Shown: positions 18,042-25,659, numbered from the stretch's first letter. The stretch is DNA of 64,000 bases from Chitinophaga rhizosphaerae (GCF_003958645.1 NZ_RXLO01000008.1:186001-250000), one strand, 5' to 3'. Numbers and translations: made by a program. Notes: generated by a model not told the origin, from the letters alone.

Positions 18042-18062
18042 CGGCGAAAGCTGCCGTTTTTT
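18042..18062 (+). terminator. Possible weak terminator after dapB
   Basis: A short CGGC-GAAAGCT-GCCG hairpin is followed by TTTTTT (18057-18062). The stem is only four pairs, so the call is weak; the T run merges with the promoter of the next gene. Confidence 0.4.
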
Positions 18063-18064
18063 GT

Positions 18065-18072
18065 TATATTTG
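18065..18072 (+). promoter_or_regulatory. -7 element of the Rrf2 gene
   Basis: TATATTTG matches TAnnTTTG, with the ATG at 18112 about 39 bases downstream. No -33 TTG at normal spacing. Confidence 0.5.
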
Positions 18073-18111
18073 TACAATTGAGAGTGCAAAAATTACTGGA
18101 GACTAAGGAAT

Positions 18112-18528
18112 ATGCTGTCTAAAAAAACACAATATGCGTTCCATGCCTTGATCTACCTGGCAGAGAATGTGGATAAAGGTCCTATACTGATTTCTGAAAT
18201 CGCTTCGGAAAAAAGCATCTCCATCAAGTTCTTGGAGAACATCCTGCTGGAGCTGAAGAATGCCGGTATCTTAGGCAGCAAGAAGGGAAAAGGCGGTGGC
18301 TATTATTTGATGCGGACGCCCAAGGAAATTCCGCTGGCGCGCATTATCCGCCTGCTGGACGGGCCTATCGCCCTGCTTCCCTGCGTGAGCCTCAATTATT
18401 ACGAGCGCTGCGAAAACTGCAAGGACGAAGCGATCTGCGGGCTGCACGAAGTGATGAGCAAAGTCCGCGATGCCACGCTTAAATTGCTGGAAAACAAATC
18501 TTTGAAAGATATTCTTACAAGGGAATAA
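18112..18528 (+). CDS. Rrf2-family transcriptional regulator
   Basis: 138 residues. The N-terminal winged HTH is typical of Rrf2 proteins (MLSKKTQYAFHALIYLA, ISIKFLENILLELKNAGIL, then the wing KGKGGGYYL). The C-terminal part has four cysteines, C91, C100, C103 and C109 (LLPCVS, then ERCENCKDEAIC), a spacing that could hold an Fe-S cluster or act as a thiol sensor, as in IscR and relatives; it differs from the IscR pattern. Its place directly before cysH-cysD-cysN suggests control of sulfate assimilation, as CymR does in Firmicutes. That role is inference. The gene ends in a strong terminator. Confidence 0.92.
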   Translation: MLSKKTQYAFHALIYLAENVDKGPILISEIASEKSISIKFLENILLELKNAGILGSKKGKGGGYYLMRTPKEIPLARIIRLLDGPIALLPCVSLNYYERCENCKDEAICGLHEVMSKVRDATLKLLENKSLKDILTRE

Positions 18529-18551
18529 GAAATTCTCAGGGTTATAAGTAC

Positions 18552-18583
18552 AGAGGCTGTATCGATGCGATACAGCCTCTTTT
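18552..18583 (+). terminator. Terminator after the Rrf2 gene
   Basis: A perfect 13-bp stem AGAGGCTGTATCG / CGATACAGCCTCT around ATG, followed by TTT. It isolates the regulator gene from the sulfate operon. Confidence 0.88.
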
Positions 18584-18678
18584 GTATTGGCGCAATTACC
18601 ACCTCATACTGAAATAATACCAATTGAGCGGGGAATTCTACGGGCTGAATGGACGGATTTTCACCCAAACCCATAGAA

Positions 18679-18698
18679 AATACTCAGAAGTGAGTATT
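18679..18698. promoter_or_regulatory. Palindromic operator candidate upstream of cys region
   Basis: AATACTCA-GAAG-TGAGTATT is a perfect inverted repeat of two 8-base arms. It overlaps the TTG -33 element (18697-18699) of the promoter at 18697-18727, the place where a repressor would block polymerase. The neighbouring Rrf2 protein is the obvious candidate ligand; this is inference. Confidence 0.55.
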
Positions 18699-18727
18699 GT
18701 CAGAAGTTTCGGGGGCCGGTACCTTTG
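18697..18727 (+). promoter_or_regulatory. Near-ideal Bacteroidota promoter upstream of small ORF and cysH
   Basis: TTG at 18697-18699 is followed after 20 bases by TACCTTTG at 18720-18727, the standard -33/-7 arrangement. Transcription should begin near 18732-18734, about 18 bases before the small ORF at 18751 and 250 before cysH. Confidence 0.65.
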
Positions 18728-18750
18728 TTGCAACGGATATTTCTCCGTCA

Positions 18751-18927
18751 ATGTATACCTGTTGTCATGGAAACAGCGCAATGCCGGCTACCCTATTCAA
18801 CGTGTATACTTTTGATTTCCAACCCGCTTACATTGCTTTCGCAGCGTTTTTTCCAGATATGACGTTCCCCAGAAAAGTCGCCGAAGGGCTCCGCAGGACG
18901 GGGCTCTTCCCTTTTCACGAAAATTAG
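18751..18927 (+). CDS. Small ORF with tandem Cys codons, possible leader peptide
   Basis: A 58-codon frame beginning ATG-TAT-ACC-TGT-TGT-CAT, thus with two adjacent cysteine codons at positions 4 and 5, located between a good promoter and the cysH operon. The remainder (ATLFNVYTFDFQPAYIAFAA and on) is moderately hydrophobic and matches no family I know. Near its end GAAGGG (18883-18888) can pair with CCCTTT (18909-18914) to give an imperfect hairpin ahead of TTTT. Cys-rich leader peptides control sulfur genes in actinobacteria, so a Cys-sensing role is conceivable here. Whether it is translated is unknown. Confidence 0.35.
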   Translation: MYTCCHGNSAMPATLFNVYTFDFQPAYIAFAAFFPDMTFPRKVAEGLRRTGLFPFHEN

Positions 18928-18946
18928 TCTATATTTTTTATAGACT
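18926..18946. promoter_or_regulatory. Second palindromic operator candidate before cysH
   Basis: AGTCTATA-TTTTT-TATAGACT, perfect 8-base arms. It ends five bases before the -7 element TATTTTTG (18952-18959) and occupies the -33 region of that promoter. Its sequence differs from the palindrome at 18679-18698, so two different factors may act. Confidence 0.55.
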
Positions 18947-18951
18947 TTATG

Positions 18952-18959
18952 TATTTTTG
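18952..18959 (+). promoter_or_regulatory. -7 element of cysH-cysD-cysN
   Basis: TATTTTTG matches TAnnTTTG; the cysH ATG at 18984 is 24 bases further on. A -33 TTG is absent and the region is instead filled by the palindrome at 18926-18946. Confidence 0.55.
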
Positions 18960-18983
18960 TTGAACGGACACTCAGATAAGGAT

Positions 18984-19670
18984 ATGAAAGATTTAACGGG
19001 CATCATTGCCCAGCAAACGGACATCGCCACGGGAATACGCATATTGACGGAGGAATTTCCGGGAGCTGTGGTTTTTTCCACCTCTTTTGGGCAGGAAGAC
19101 CAGGTGCTGGCAGACATCATCTGGCGCAACGCCCTGCCGGTACGCGTTTTCACGTTAGACACCGGCCGGCTTTTCCAGGAAACGTACGACCTGATGGACA
19201 TCACCAGGGCACGTTACAAGCAGCCGTTCGATATCTATTTCCCTCAAACCGCGGCAGTGGAAAACCTGCTGAAGGAAAAGGGCACCAACAGTTTTTACGA
19301 TTCCGTCGAGAACCGTAAAGAGTGTTGTCATATACGGAAAGTGGAGCCACTGGGCAGGGCGCTCCAGGGCGCCAAAGTCTGGATCACCGGGCTGCGGGCC
19401 GAACAAAGCGAAAACAGGACGGATATGCCCGTGCTGGAGTGGGACGATCATCGCGGACTGTACAAGTACAATCCCCTCATCCACTGGAGCTACGAGCAGA
19501 TGATCGCCTATCTGAAAGACAATAACGTGCCGTACAACAAACTGCACGACAAAGGATTCATCTCCATCGGCTGCGCGCCCTGCACCCGCGCCATCGAACC
19601 GGGAGAACATCCCCGCGCCGGCCGCTGGTGGTGGGAGCTGTCCAAAAAAGAATGCGGATTACACAGTTAA
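18984..19670 (+). CDS. cysH: Assimilatory adenylyl-sulfate (APS) reductase
   Basis: 228 residues. It reduces APS to sulfite with thioredoxin. The cysteine pairs C114-C115 (KECCHIRK) and C197/C200 (GCAPC) are the [4Fe-4S] ligands that distinguish APS reductases from PAPS reductases, and C224 in KKECGLHS is the catalytic residue that forms the thiosulfonate. A TTG nine codons upstream keeps the frame open, but the ATG at 18984 gives the normal N-terminus and lies at a sensible distance from the -7 element. First gene of the cysH-cysD-cysN operon; the gap to cysD is 18 bases. Confidence 0.95.
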   Translation: MKDLTGIIAQQTDIATGIRILTEEFPGAVVFSTSFGQEDQVLADIIWRNALPVRVFTLDTGRLFQETYDLMDITRARYKQPFDIYFPQTAAVENLLKEKGTNSFYDSVENRKECCHIRKVEPLGRALQGAKVWITGLRAEQSENRTDMPVLEWDDHRGLYKYNPLIHWSYEQMIAYLKDNNVPYNKLHDKGFISIGCAPCTRAIEPGEHPRAGRWWWELSKKECGLHS

Positions 19671-19688
19671 GACTTATAACAGCAAGAT

Positions 19689-20594
19689 ATGAGTAGCATA
19701 CAATGGCAATTTCCAAGGGCCCTCGAGGACGAAGCGATTTACATCCTCCGGGAAACCGCCGCGCAATTCGAACGCCCGGCGATCCTATTTTCCGGCGGTA
19801 AAGACTCCATCACCCTCGTGCGCCTCGCACAGAAAGCCTTCTATCCAGGAAAGATCCCCTTCCCCCTCCTCCACGTAGACACCGGTCATAACTTCCCCGA
19901 AACCATCGAATTCCGCGACTGGCTCGTGGAATCGCTTGGGCTCGAACTGATCGTCCGCAATGTGCAGGACTCCATCAACCAGGGCAAGGCGAAGGAAGAA
20001 ACCGGCAAATACGCATCCCGCAACGCTCTTCAAACCGTAACCCTCCTCGATGCCATCGAAGAACTGAAGTTCGACGCCTGCATCGGCGGCGCCCGCAGAG
20101 ACGAAGAGAAAGCCCGCGCCAAAGAGCGCATCTTCTCCGTCCGCGACGAATTCGGCCAGTGGAACGCCAAAATGCAACGCCCCGAGCTGTTCGACATGCT
20201 CAACGGCAAAATCAACATCGGCGAAAACGTACGCGTGTTCCCCATTTCCAACTGGACGGAGCTCGATGTATGGAATTATATCCGCGAAGAAGAACTCGCC
20301 ATCCCGTCGATCTACTTCTCGCACGAACGCGAGATCATCGAGCGCGACGGCATGTACTGGCCCTTCTCGCCCTATCTCAACACCACCGAAGAAGAGGTTC
20401 CTTTCCGCTCGAAAGTACGCTTCCGCACGGTAGGCGATATGACCTGCACCGCCGCTGTATTGTCTGAAGCCGACAAGCTGGAAGACATCATCGAGGAAAT
20501 CCTCGCAGCGAAAATTTCCGAGCGTGGCGCCCGGATCGACGATAAACGGTCGGAAGCCGCCATGGAAAAACGCAAACAGGCAGGCTATTTCTAA
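19689..20594 (+). CDS. cysD: Sulfate adenylyltransferase subunit 2
   Basis: 301 residues. CysD is the catalytic, PP-loop subunit of ATP sulfurylase, making APS from ATP and sulfate while CysN hydrolyses GTP. The PP-loop is FSGGKDSITLVRLA (about residues 35-48), followed by LLHVDTGHNFPE, the IGGARRDEEKARAKERIFS segment and FPISNWTELDVW. It ends with the usual SEAAMEKRKQAGYF. It sits between cysH and cysN with short gaps (18 and 27 bases). Confidence 0.97.
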   Translation: MSSIQWQFPRALEDEAIYILRETAAQFERPAILFSGGKDSITLVRLAQKAFYPGKIPFPLLHVDTGHNFPETIEFRDWLVESLGLELIVRNVQDSINQGKAKEETGKYASRNALQTVTLLDAIEELKFDACIGGARRDEEKARAKERIFSVRDEFGQWNAKMQRPELFDMLNGKINIGENVRVFPISNWTELDVWNYIREEELAIPSIYFSHEREIIERDGMYWPFSPYLNTTEEEVPFRSKVRFRTVGDMTCTAAVLSEADKLEDIIEEILAAKISERGARIDDKRSEAAMEKRKQAGYF

Positions 20595-20621
20595 CAATCA
20601 CCGATAACCGCAACGCAACAT

Positions 20622-21869
20622 ATGGACGTTTTACGTATCACCACATCCGGCAGTGTAGACGACGGCAAAAGCACCCTCATCGGGCGGCTCCTGTACGATA
20701 CCAAATCCATCACGCAGGACAAAATGGAAGCCCTCCAGGCGGCCAGCAAAAGAAAGGGGCTCGACTTCACCGACCTCTCGCTCCTCACAGACGGGCTCAT
20801 CGCCGAGCGCGAGCAGGGTATCACCATCGATGTGGCGCACATCTACTTCAGCACCCCCAACCGCAAATACATCATCGCCGATACACCGGGGCACTTCGAG
20901 TACACCCGCAACATGGTGACCGGCGCATCCACCGCGCAGGTTTCGCTCATCCTCATCGACGCCCGCAAAGGCATCGTGGAGCAGACTTACCGCCACTTCT
21001 TCATCGCCTGCATGCTGCGCATCCCGCACCTCGTGGTCTGCATCAACAAGATGGACCTCGTGGAATACGACGAAGCGCGCTACAACCAGATCGTGGAAGA
21101 TTTCCAGCAGCTGTTGCCGGGTTCTTTATACGAAGGCAAAGAAGTGAAATGCATCCCCATTTCCTCGCTGTACGGCGAAAACGTGGTGACGCGCACCGAA
21201 AAGATCAGCTGGTACAAAGGGCTCCCCTTGCTGGAGTTCCTGGAAGAAATCCAGTTCGACCGGAACGATCGCAACCATCCCGCCCGCTTCCCCATCCAGT
21301 ACGTGATCCGCCCCAAAACAGAGCAGTTCCACGACTTCCGGGGTTTTGCCGGCAAGATCGCCAGCGGCAGTTTTTCGGTGGGAGACACCATCGTATCACT
21401 CCCCAACGAGCAGAAAAGCAAAATCAAATCCATCGAGAAATTCGGTGAGCAACTGCAGGATGCGCATGCCGGTGAAAGTGTGGTGATTACGCTGGAAGAC
21501 GAGATCGACATCAGCCGGGGCAACCTGCTGGTGAAGGAAGGGCAATCGCAACCCGAAGGCCTCCGCGAAGTGAAAGCGCAGATTTGCTGGATGGACCAGA
21601 ACAAACTCACACCCGGCAAGACGTACCTCCTGCAGCATGGTCCTACCCGCATCAAATCCAAGGTGCAGCAGATCACCAGCGTAACGGAAGTAACGACCAA
21701 CCGGATCGAGGAGAAAACGGAAATGGGACTGAACGATATCGGCCGCATTGTGCTGAAAACCGCCCAGCCCGTGTTCGCCGACAAATACGGGACCAATCCC
21801 GCCAACGGCACGTTCATACTCGTCGACGAGTTTTCGAACGCCACGGTGGCCGTGGGTTTCATTGAATAA
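20622..21869 (+). CDS. cysN: Sulfate adenylyltransferase subunit 1 (GTPase)
   Basis: 415 residues. An EF-Tu-like GTPase that activates CysD: G1 GSVDDGKSTLIGRLLYD (about 9-25), G2 region with EREQGITIDVAH, G3 DTPGHFEYTRNM, G4 NKMDLV. Two beta-barrel domains follow. There is no fused CysC kinase domain and no cysC nearby, which agrees with a direct APS route by the APS reductase upstream. A strong terminator closes the operon. Confidence 0.97.
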   Translation: MDVLRITTSGSVDDGKSTLIGRLLYDTKSITQDKMEALQAASKRKGLDFTDLSLLTDGLIAEREQGITIDVAHIYFSTPNRKYIIADTPGHFEYTRNMVTGASTAQVSLILIDARKGIVEQTYRHFFIACMLRIPHLVVCINKMDLVEYDEARYNQIVEDFQQLLPGSLYEGKEVKCIPISSLYGENVVTRTEKISWYKGLPLLEFLEEIQFDRNDRNHPARFPIQYVIRPKTEQFHDFRGFAGKIASGSFSVGDTIVSLPNEQKSKIKSIEKFGEQLQDAHAGESVVITLEDEIDISRGNLLVKEGQSQPEGLREVKAQICWMDQNKLTPGKTYLLQHGPTRIKSKVQQITSVTEVTTNRIEEKTEMGLNDIGRIVLKTAQPVFADKYGTNPANGTFILVDEFSNATVAVGFIE

Positions 21870-21895
21870 CTCGCACCATCTGTCAACTAAAATAT

Positions 21896-21924
21896 AAAGC
21901 CGGGGACCATTGCCCCGGCTTTCC
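21896..21924 (+). terminator. Terminator of the cysHDN operon
   Basis: Perfect 10-bp stem AAAGCCGGGG / CCCCGGCTTT with a 7-base loop, then TTCCTGTTTT. The T run is interrupted but the stem is strong. Confidence 0.82.
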
Positions 21925-21946
21925 TGTTTTATCGCATTTTAGTGTC

Positions 21947-23560
21947 TCATTTCATGTTGTTGGAAGCGGCGCCGGCCATATCGTGACCGGCCGTTTTGCG
22001 TTCCGGCACCTGCAGCCATACCAGTTTGATTTCCCTTTTGTTGTCGGGATTGCGTTTCAGGGTTACGAGCGTCCGTTTCACGGGGTCGTAGTCGCTGAAC
22101 GCGAAGAGCGCCACCTGGCGGTCGGTTTCCGTGCTGAAAACGAAATCGCGCTGCGGCACGGGGTCTTCCCCTTCGAGGGTGTAATAGAAACCGTGGCAGT
22201 TGCTGATGTCGCGGATGGCGGCCTGGCGCGAGGGATCGGTGGCTTTTCGGCGGGCGTCGAGGTCGTTGATAAGGATATACCCGGGTATGTAGGTGAACAG
22301 TTTGTACTGGTCTTCCCATTGGAAGGGCGCGTTCACGTTTTCGCGGGCTTTGAGGTAGAAGGGTTTCATGACCACGCCCTGGTTGATGTGCCTGCGCGGG
22401 ATGATCCAGCTGTTAATTTCCTTGCCGGTGCTGTCGTAATTCACGACCGCCACGTTGGCCAGCACGGTGCTCACTACGGTGGGCGTATTGTTCATCATGC
22501 GGATGTGATTGTCCAGTTCCTCGAACACGATGCTGTAGCCGCCGTCTGCCCGGAAGAACACGTTCTGCGGAACGCCGTTGTATTCCGTTTCGGAACCGAA
22601 TGCTTCCTGCTGCTTCTGGTTGACGCCCCGGAAATAAATGTCTTTGGCGAAGGAAATATTCAATGCAGGAAGTTGTACCACGGAACTGCGCGTCAGGATG
22701 CGTTCGGTTTTCTTTTCCATTTTCTTCACGGCCTGGAGCAGGAGCAGTTGTCGGGTTTGGGGGTTGTATTTGACGAAAGCTCCTGTCACTGCGTCTTCTG
22801 CGGGGAAGCGGAGATCGTGGAATTTAAAGAAGACCATACCGCTGTCGAGCGTAGCAAGTTTCATGACGAGGCTGTCGCCCGATTGGCCTTTATTTTCTTC
22901 CATGCCGAGGATGCAGAGTTTTTCTTCGCCGATGACGGCCATGTCCCAATACCGGAAGGGGGCGCTGTGATCGAAGTTTTTAAAACGGGCGCGGCTGATT
23001 TCCCGGTGATTGGCGGAGAAGTGGACGATCTGGTATCCGGCGTCGGATGCATCGTCGGTGTTGAAATACATCCAAACGGCGTAGCTACCGGAGTGGGGAT
23101 CGCGGATGATGAGAAAGTCCGAACTGGCGAGGGATTTCTTCCGCAGGTCTACTTTATCCTGTTCGGCGATAACGCTGTCTTCGGTAAGGAGCCCGTTTTC
23201 TGCGCTGATGGTGAGCCGGCGGAGGAGGGGATGCCTTTTGGAGCGATCGCTGAGGAAGATGGTGGCGTTGCCGTTGCCGGATTCGAAGGCGGCGTCGAGC
23301 TGGGCGTTTTTATAGGCTTTCCAGTCGGTAACGGGGGGCAGGGTGTCGATGCGGTGGTGCTGGCGGTCGAACAATTGCAGCTGGATACCCTGCTTCGGGG
23401 TGAAGTGGATGAAGAGGGTGTTGCCGTTCGTGAGCTGGAGGATGCGCGCGTTGCCGTCTCCCGGCTCCTGGAACGCGGGACTTTCGGCGATGGTGGTAAA
23501 TTGCGCGCGGGCCTTACCGGCACCAAGGGCCAGCAGGCAGAGGATCAAGGTTTTCTTCAT
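21947..23560 (-). CDS. Secreted protein of unknown function
   Basis: 537 residues with a signal peptide (MKKTLILCLLALGAGKARA, then QFTTIAESPAF). The mature protein is rich in beta-strand patterns and reads like a six- to seven-bladed propeller, with short repeating strands such as LQLTNGNTLFIHF, GGYSIVFEELDNH and VALFAFSDYDPVKRT, but I recognise no named family. No lipobox or membrane segment. It stands alone, with a -7 element at 23586-23593. Propeller fold is a guess from strand pattern only. Confidence 0.75.
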   Translation of the reverse strand: MKKTLILCLLALGAGKARAQFTTIAESPAFQEPGDGNARILQLTNGNTLFIHFTPKQGIQLQLFDRQHHRIDTLPPVTDWKAYKNAQLDAAFESGNGNATIFLSDRSKRHPLLRRLTISAENGLLTEDSVIAEQDKVDLRKKSLASSDFLIIRDPHSGSYAVWMYFNTDDASDAGYQIVHFSANHREISRARFKNFDHSAPFRYWDMAVIGEEKLCILGMEENKGQSGDSLVMKLATLDSGMVFFKFHDLRFPAEDAVTGAFVKYNPQTRQLLLLQAVKKMEKKTERILTRSSVVQLPALNISFAKDIYFRGVNQKQQEAFGSETEYNGVPQNVFFRADGGYSIVFEELDNHIRMMNNTPTVVSTVLANVAVVNYDSTGKEINSWIIPRRHINQGVVMKPFYLKARENVNAPFQWEDQYKLFTYIPGYILINDLDARRKATDPSRQAAIRDISNCHGFYYTLEGEDPVPQRDFVFSTETDRQVALFAFSDYDPVKRTLVTLKRNPDNKREIKLVWLQVPERKTAGHDMAGAASNNMK

Positions 23561-23585
23561 AGGATCGGGTGGCGCAGGGCCGATA

Positions 23586-23593
23586 CAAATATA
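23586..23593 (-). promoter_or_regulatory. -7 element of the secreted protein gene
   Basis: On the minus strand TATATTTG (TAnnTTTG) lies about 25 bases before the ATG at 23560. Confidence 0.5.
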
Positions 23594-23663
23594 ACTAATT
23601 TATAATAAGAAACCGCCATCGGGGCATTCTGCCTGAATGATATGGATGTTCGACCCGGCGCAA

Positions 23664-24086
23664 TTAAAATGCATGGGTTGGCAGGAAGGAATTGGAAATA
23701 TCATGACGGCACAATCGTCCACCAGCTTTTTCCAGCTTATACTCCGAAATGATCTGTTTATATTCGGTATTTGAGATATCGTCTTTCCCATACGTTCCTG
23801 TTTTGGGATAAAAACCGATCACGGTCACGGCAGCATGTTCCACCTCCACGACATAATAGATCCGGTAGCCGTTGGATTTTCCTTTAGCTGAGTTGGAAGA
23901 CGCAAACCTGGATTTTTGGAAATGCACTTTCCCACTTGCACCCAACAGTTTGGGTTGCATGGAAATCGCTTCTATATCCTTATTGGCAAAAAATGCGCAA
24001 AGATCTTCGCAACAACGGCTATAACTGTCTTTCTTCCTGTATTTTTCGATGTCGTTGCGAACGCTTGAAGTGGTATAAAACTTCAT
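23664..24086 (-). CDS. RelE/HigB-like putative toxin
   Basis: 140 residues, small and basic, beginning MKFYTTSSVRNDIEKYRKKD. The core strands (GYRIYYVVEVEHAAVTVIGFYPKTG, cut here as GYRIYYVV and VTVIGFYPKTG) resemble the central beta-sheet of RelE-superfamily mRNA interferases, where an R/K-x-Y-Y pattern precedes the last strands. It has two Cys near the middle and a 35-residue C-terminal tail not usual for RelE. GC content is visibly lower than in the neighbouring genes, suggesting transfer. It starts 16 bases after its partner gene ends. Toxin activity is inference. Confidence 0.55.
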   Translation of the reverse strand: MKFYTTSSVRNDIEKYRKKDSYSRCCEDLCAFFANKDIEAISMQPKLLGASGKVHFQKSRFASSNSAKGKSNGYRIYYVVEVEHAAVTVIGFYPKTGTYGKDDISNTEYKQIISEYKLEKAGGRLCRHDISNSFLPTHAF

Positions 24087-24102
24087 TTTGGGGCCGGTTC
24101 AT

Positions 24103-24522
24103 TTAGTCCTTGAAAATATCATCCCATTCCGATGTATCGTTCGCTTTGAAGCGGGAGAGATCGTGCACCATTTCACGTAATTCGCTAAACTCGGCTTGAA
24201 AGTCTGTCAGTAATTGGGGCAAGTCCGCATCCAGACCAGTTTTGGCGATGGTAGCGAGCAACTTGTCGGCAACGGGAAAAATAGGGAAGATATTACTGAT
24301 CACTTCCCGCGCCTGTTCCTGTGTAAACAGGTTGAAGTTTTCCTCGATATCGTCTGTCAACACCTTGAAAGCGTCACCAACGACTTTTAGTATTCCGGAT
24401 AATTTAATGATCGCATCCAGATGCTGGTCAGATCCACGAACGATCTCTTCCTGTCCGGATTCGAGCGTAATGATCGCATTGTTTATTCTTTCGTGGTAGT
24501 CCATTGTCGTGATATGTGCCAT
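24103..24522 (-). CDS. All-helical partner of the RelE-like protein, putative antitoxin
   Basis: 139 residues from MAHITTMDYHER; an ATG seven codons upstream (24543) is the alternative. The sequence is almost wholly helical with heptad-like runs (ERINNAIITLESGQEEIV, LPQLLTDFQAEFSELREMV) and a conspicuously acidic end, SEWDDIFKD. There is no HTH, AbrB, Phd or ribbon-helix-helix pattern, so it would be an unusual antitoxin without a DNA-binding domain. It is the first gene of a two-gene, low-GC unit with the RelE-like gene downstream. A structural or unrelated role remains possible. Confidence 0.55.
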   Translation of the reverse strand: MAHITTMDYHERINNAIITLESGQEEIVRGSDQHLDAIIKLSGILKVVGDAFKVLTDDIEENFNLFTQEQAREVISNIFPIFPVADKLLATIAKTGLDADLPQLLTDFQAEFSELREMVHDLSRFKANDTSEWDDIFKD

Positions 24523-24624
24523 TAGCATTGATTTTTGGGGCATTCAAAAAAGGACGATACAAAGTGTAATTTAAATGATTAAATGATTCGCCGACATTAT
24601 CACCCATTTTTTTTAGCGCCATTG

Positions 24625-24650
24625 AAAAACCCCGGCAAAAATGCCGGGGT
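24625..24650 (-). terminator. Terminator after threonine dehydrogenase
   Basis: Minus-strand stem ACCCCGGC / GCCGGGGT (perfect 8 bp) followed by TTTTT. It separates the dehydrogenase gene from the low-GC pair downstream. Confidence 0.88.
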
Positions 24651-24677
24651 ACAACCTATAGTAGTGTTAAAATGAGA

Positions 24678-25634
24678 TTACATGCCTTTCTGAACCCTGA
24701 GGTTTTTGAGCATATCCGCCGTCATTTTCTCCAGGTCGAATTCGGGTTTCCAGCCCCAGTCTTTGCGGGCCAGTTCGTCGTCGATGCTTTGCGGCCAGCC
24801 GTCGGCGATGTGCTGGCGGTAATCGGGCTCGTAGCTGATGGAGAAAGTGGGGATATGTTCGCGGATGGCGCCGGCGATCTCTTTCGGCGAGAAGCTCATG
24901 CCAGTCAGGTTGTAGCCTGAGCGGACGGAGATTTTCGCACTGTCTGCCTCCATCAGTTCGATGGTGGCGCGGATGGCATCGGGCATATACATCATGGGCA
25001 GGTACGTATCTTCCGACAGGAAGCATTTGTAGCTGCCTTCCTCGAGGGCTTCGTGGTAAATTTCCACCGCGTAATCGGTGGTACCGCCACCGGGGGCGGA
25101 TTTATAGCTGATAAGGCCCGGGTAGCGCAGGCTGCGCACGTCGATGCCATACCGGGTATTGTAGTATTCGCACCAGCGCTCGCCGGCGAATTTGGAAATA
25201 CCGTAAATGGTAGTGGGTTCGATGATGGTGTGCTGCGGCGTTTCCTGTTTGGGGGAATTGGGGCCGAACACGGCGATGGAGCTGGGCCAGTAGATTTTAT
25301 CGAGCCCTTCTTCCTTCGCGATATCGAGCACGTTGAGCAGGCTCGCCATATTGATATGCCAGGCCAGCAGCGGATTCTTCTCGCCGGTGGCGCTGAGGAT
25401 CGCTGCCAGCAGGTAGACCTGGGTGATGTTATGACGGATCACCAGTACGTGCAGCATCTCCTTGTTCATCACGTCCAGCGAAACATAGGGGCCGGTTCCC
25501 TTCAGCAGATCGTGCTCTTCGCGCAGGTCGGATGCGATCACGTTGGAATCCCCATACATCTTGCGCAGGGCCAGTGTCAGTTCCACACCGATCTGGCCGC
25601 AGGCGCCGATAACCAGAATCTTGTCTTTCTTCAT
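24678..25634 (-). CDS. NAD-dependent L-threonine 3-dehydrogenase, epimerase-like type
   Basis: 318 residues, an extended short-chain dehydrogenase of the GalE-like group, not the zinc alcohol dehydrogenase type. The NAD motif is VIGACGQIGVEL (about residues 8-19), the catalytic region has WPSSIAVFGP, then YGISK (YxxxK), LRYPGLISYKSAPGGGTTDY and the family C-terminal ARKDWGWKPEFDLEKM. It oxidises L-threonine to 2-amino-3-oxobutyrate for breakdown to glycine and acetyl-CoA; the partner ligase is not in the window. A -7 element lies at 25660-25667. Confidence 0.9.
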   Translation of the reverse strand: MKKDKILVIGACGQIGVELTLALRKMYGDSNVIASDLREEHDLLKGTGPYVSLDVMNKEMLHVLVIRHNITQVYLLAAILSATGEKNPLLAWHINMASLLNVLDIAKEEGLDKIYWPSSIAVFGPNSPKQETPQHTIIEPTTIYGISKFAGERWCEYYNTRYGIDVRSLRYPGLISYKSAPGGGTTDYAVEIYHEALEEGSYKCFLSEDTYLPMMYMPDAIRATIELMEADSAKISVRSGYNLTGMSFSPKEIAGAIREHIPTFSISYEPDYRQHIADGWPQSIDDELARKDWGWKPEFDLEKMTADMLKNLRVQKGM

Positions 25635-25659
25635 ATAGCGATTAATAAAAATGAGTGGC

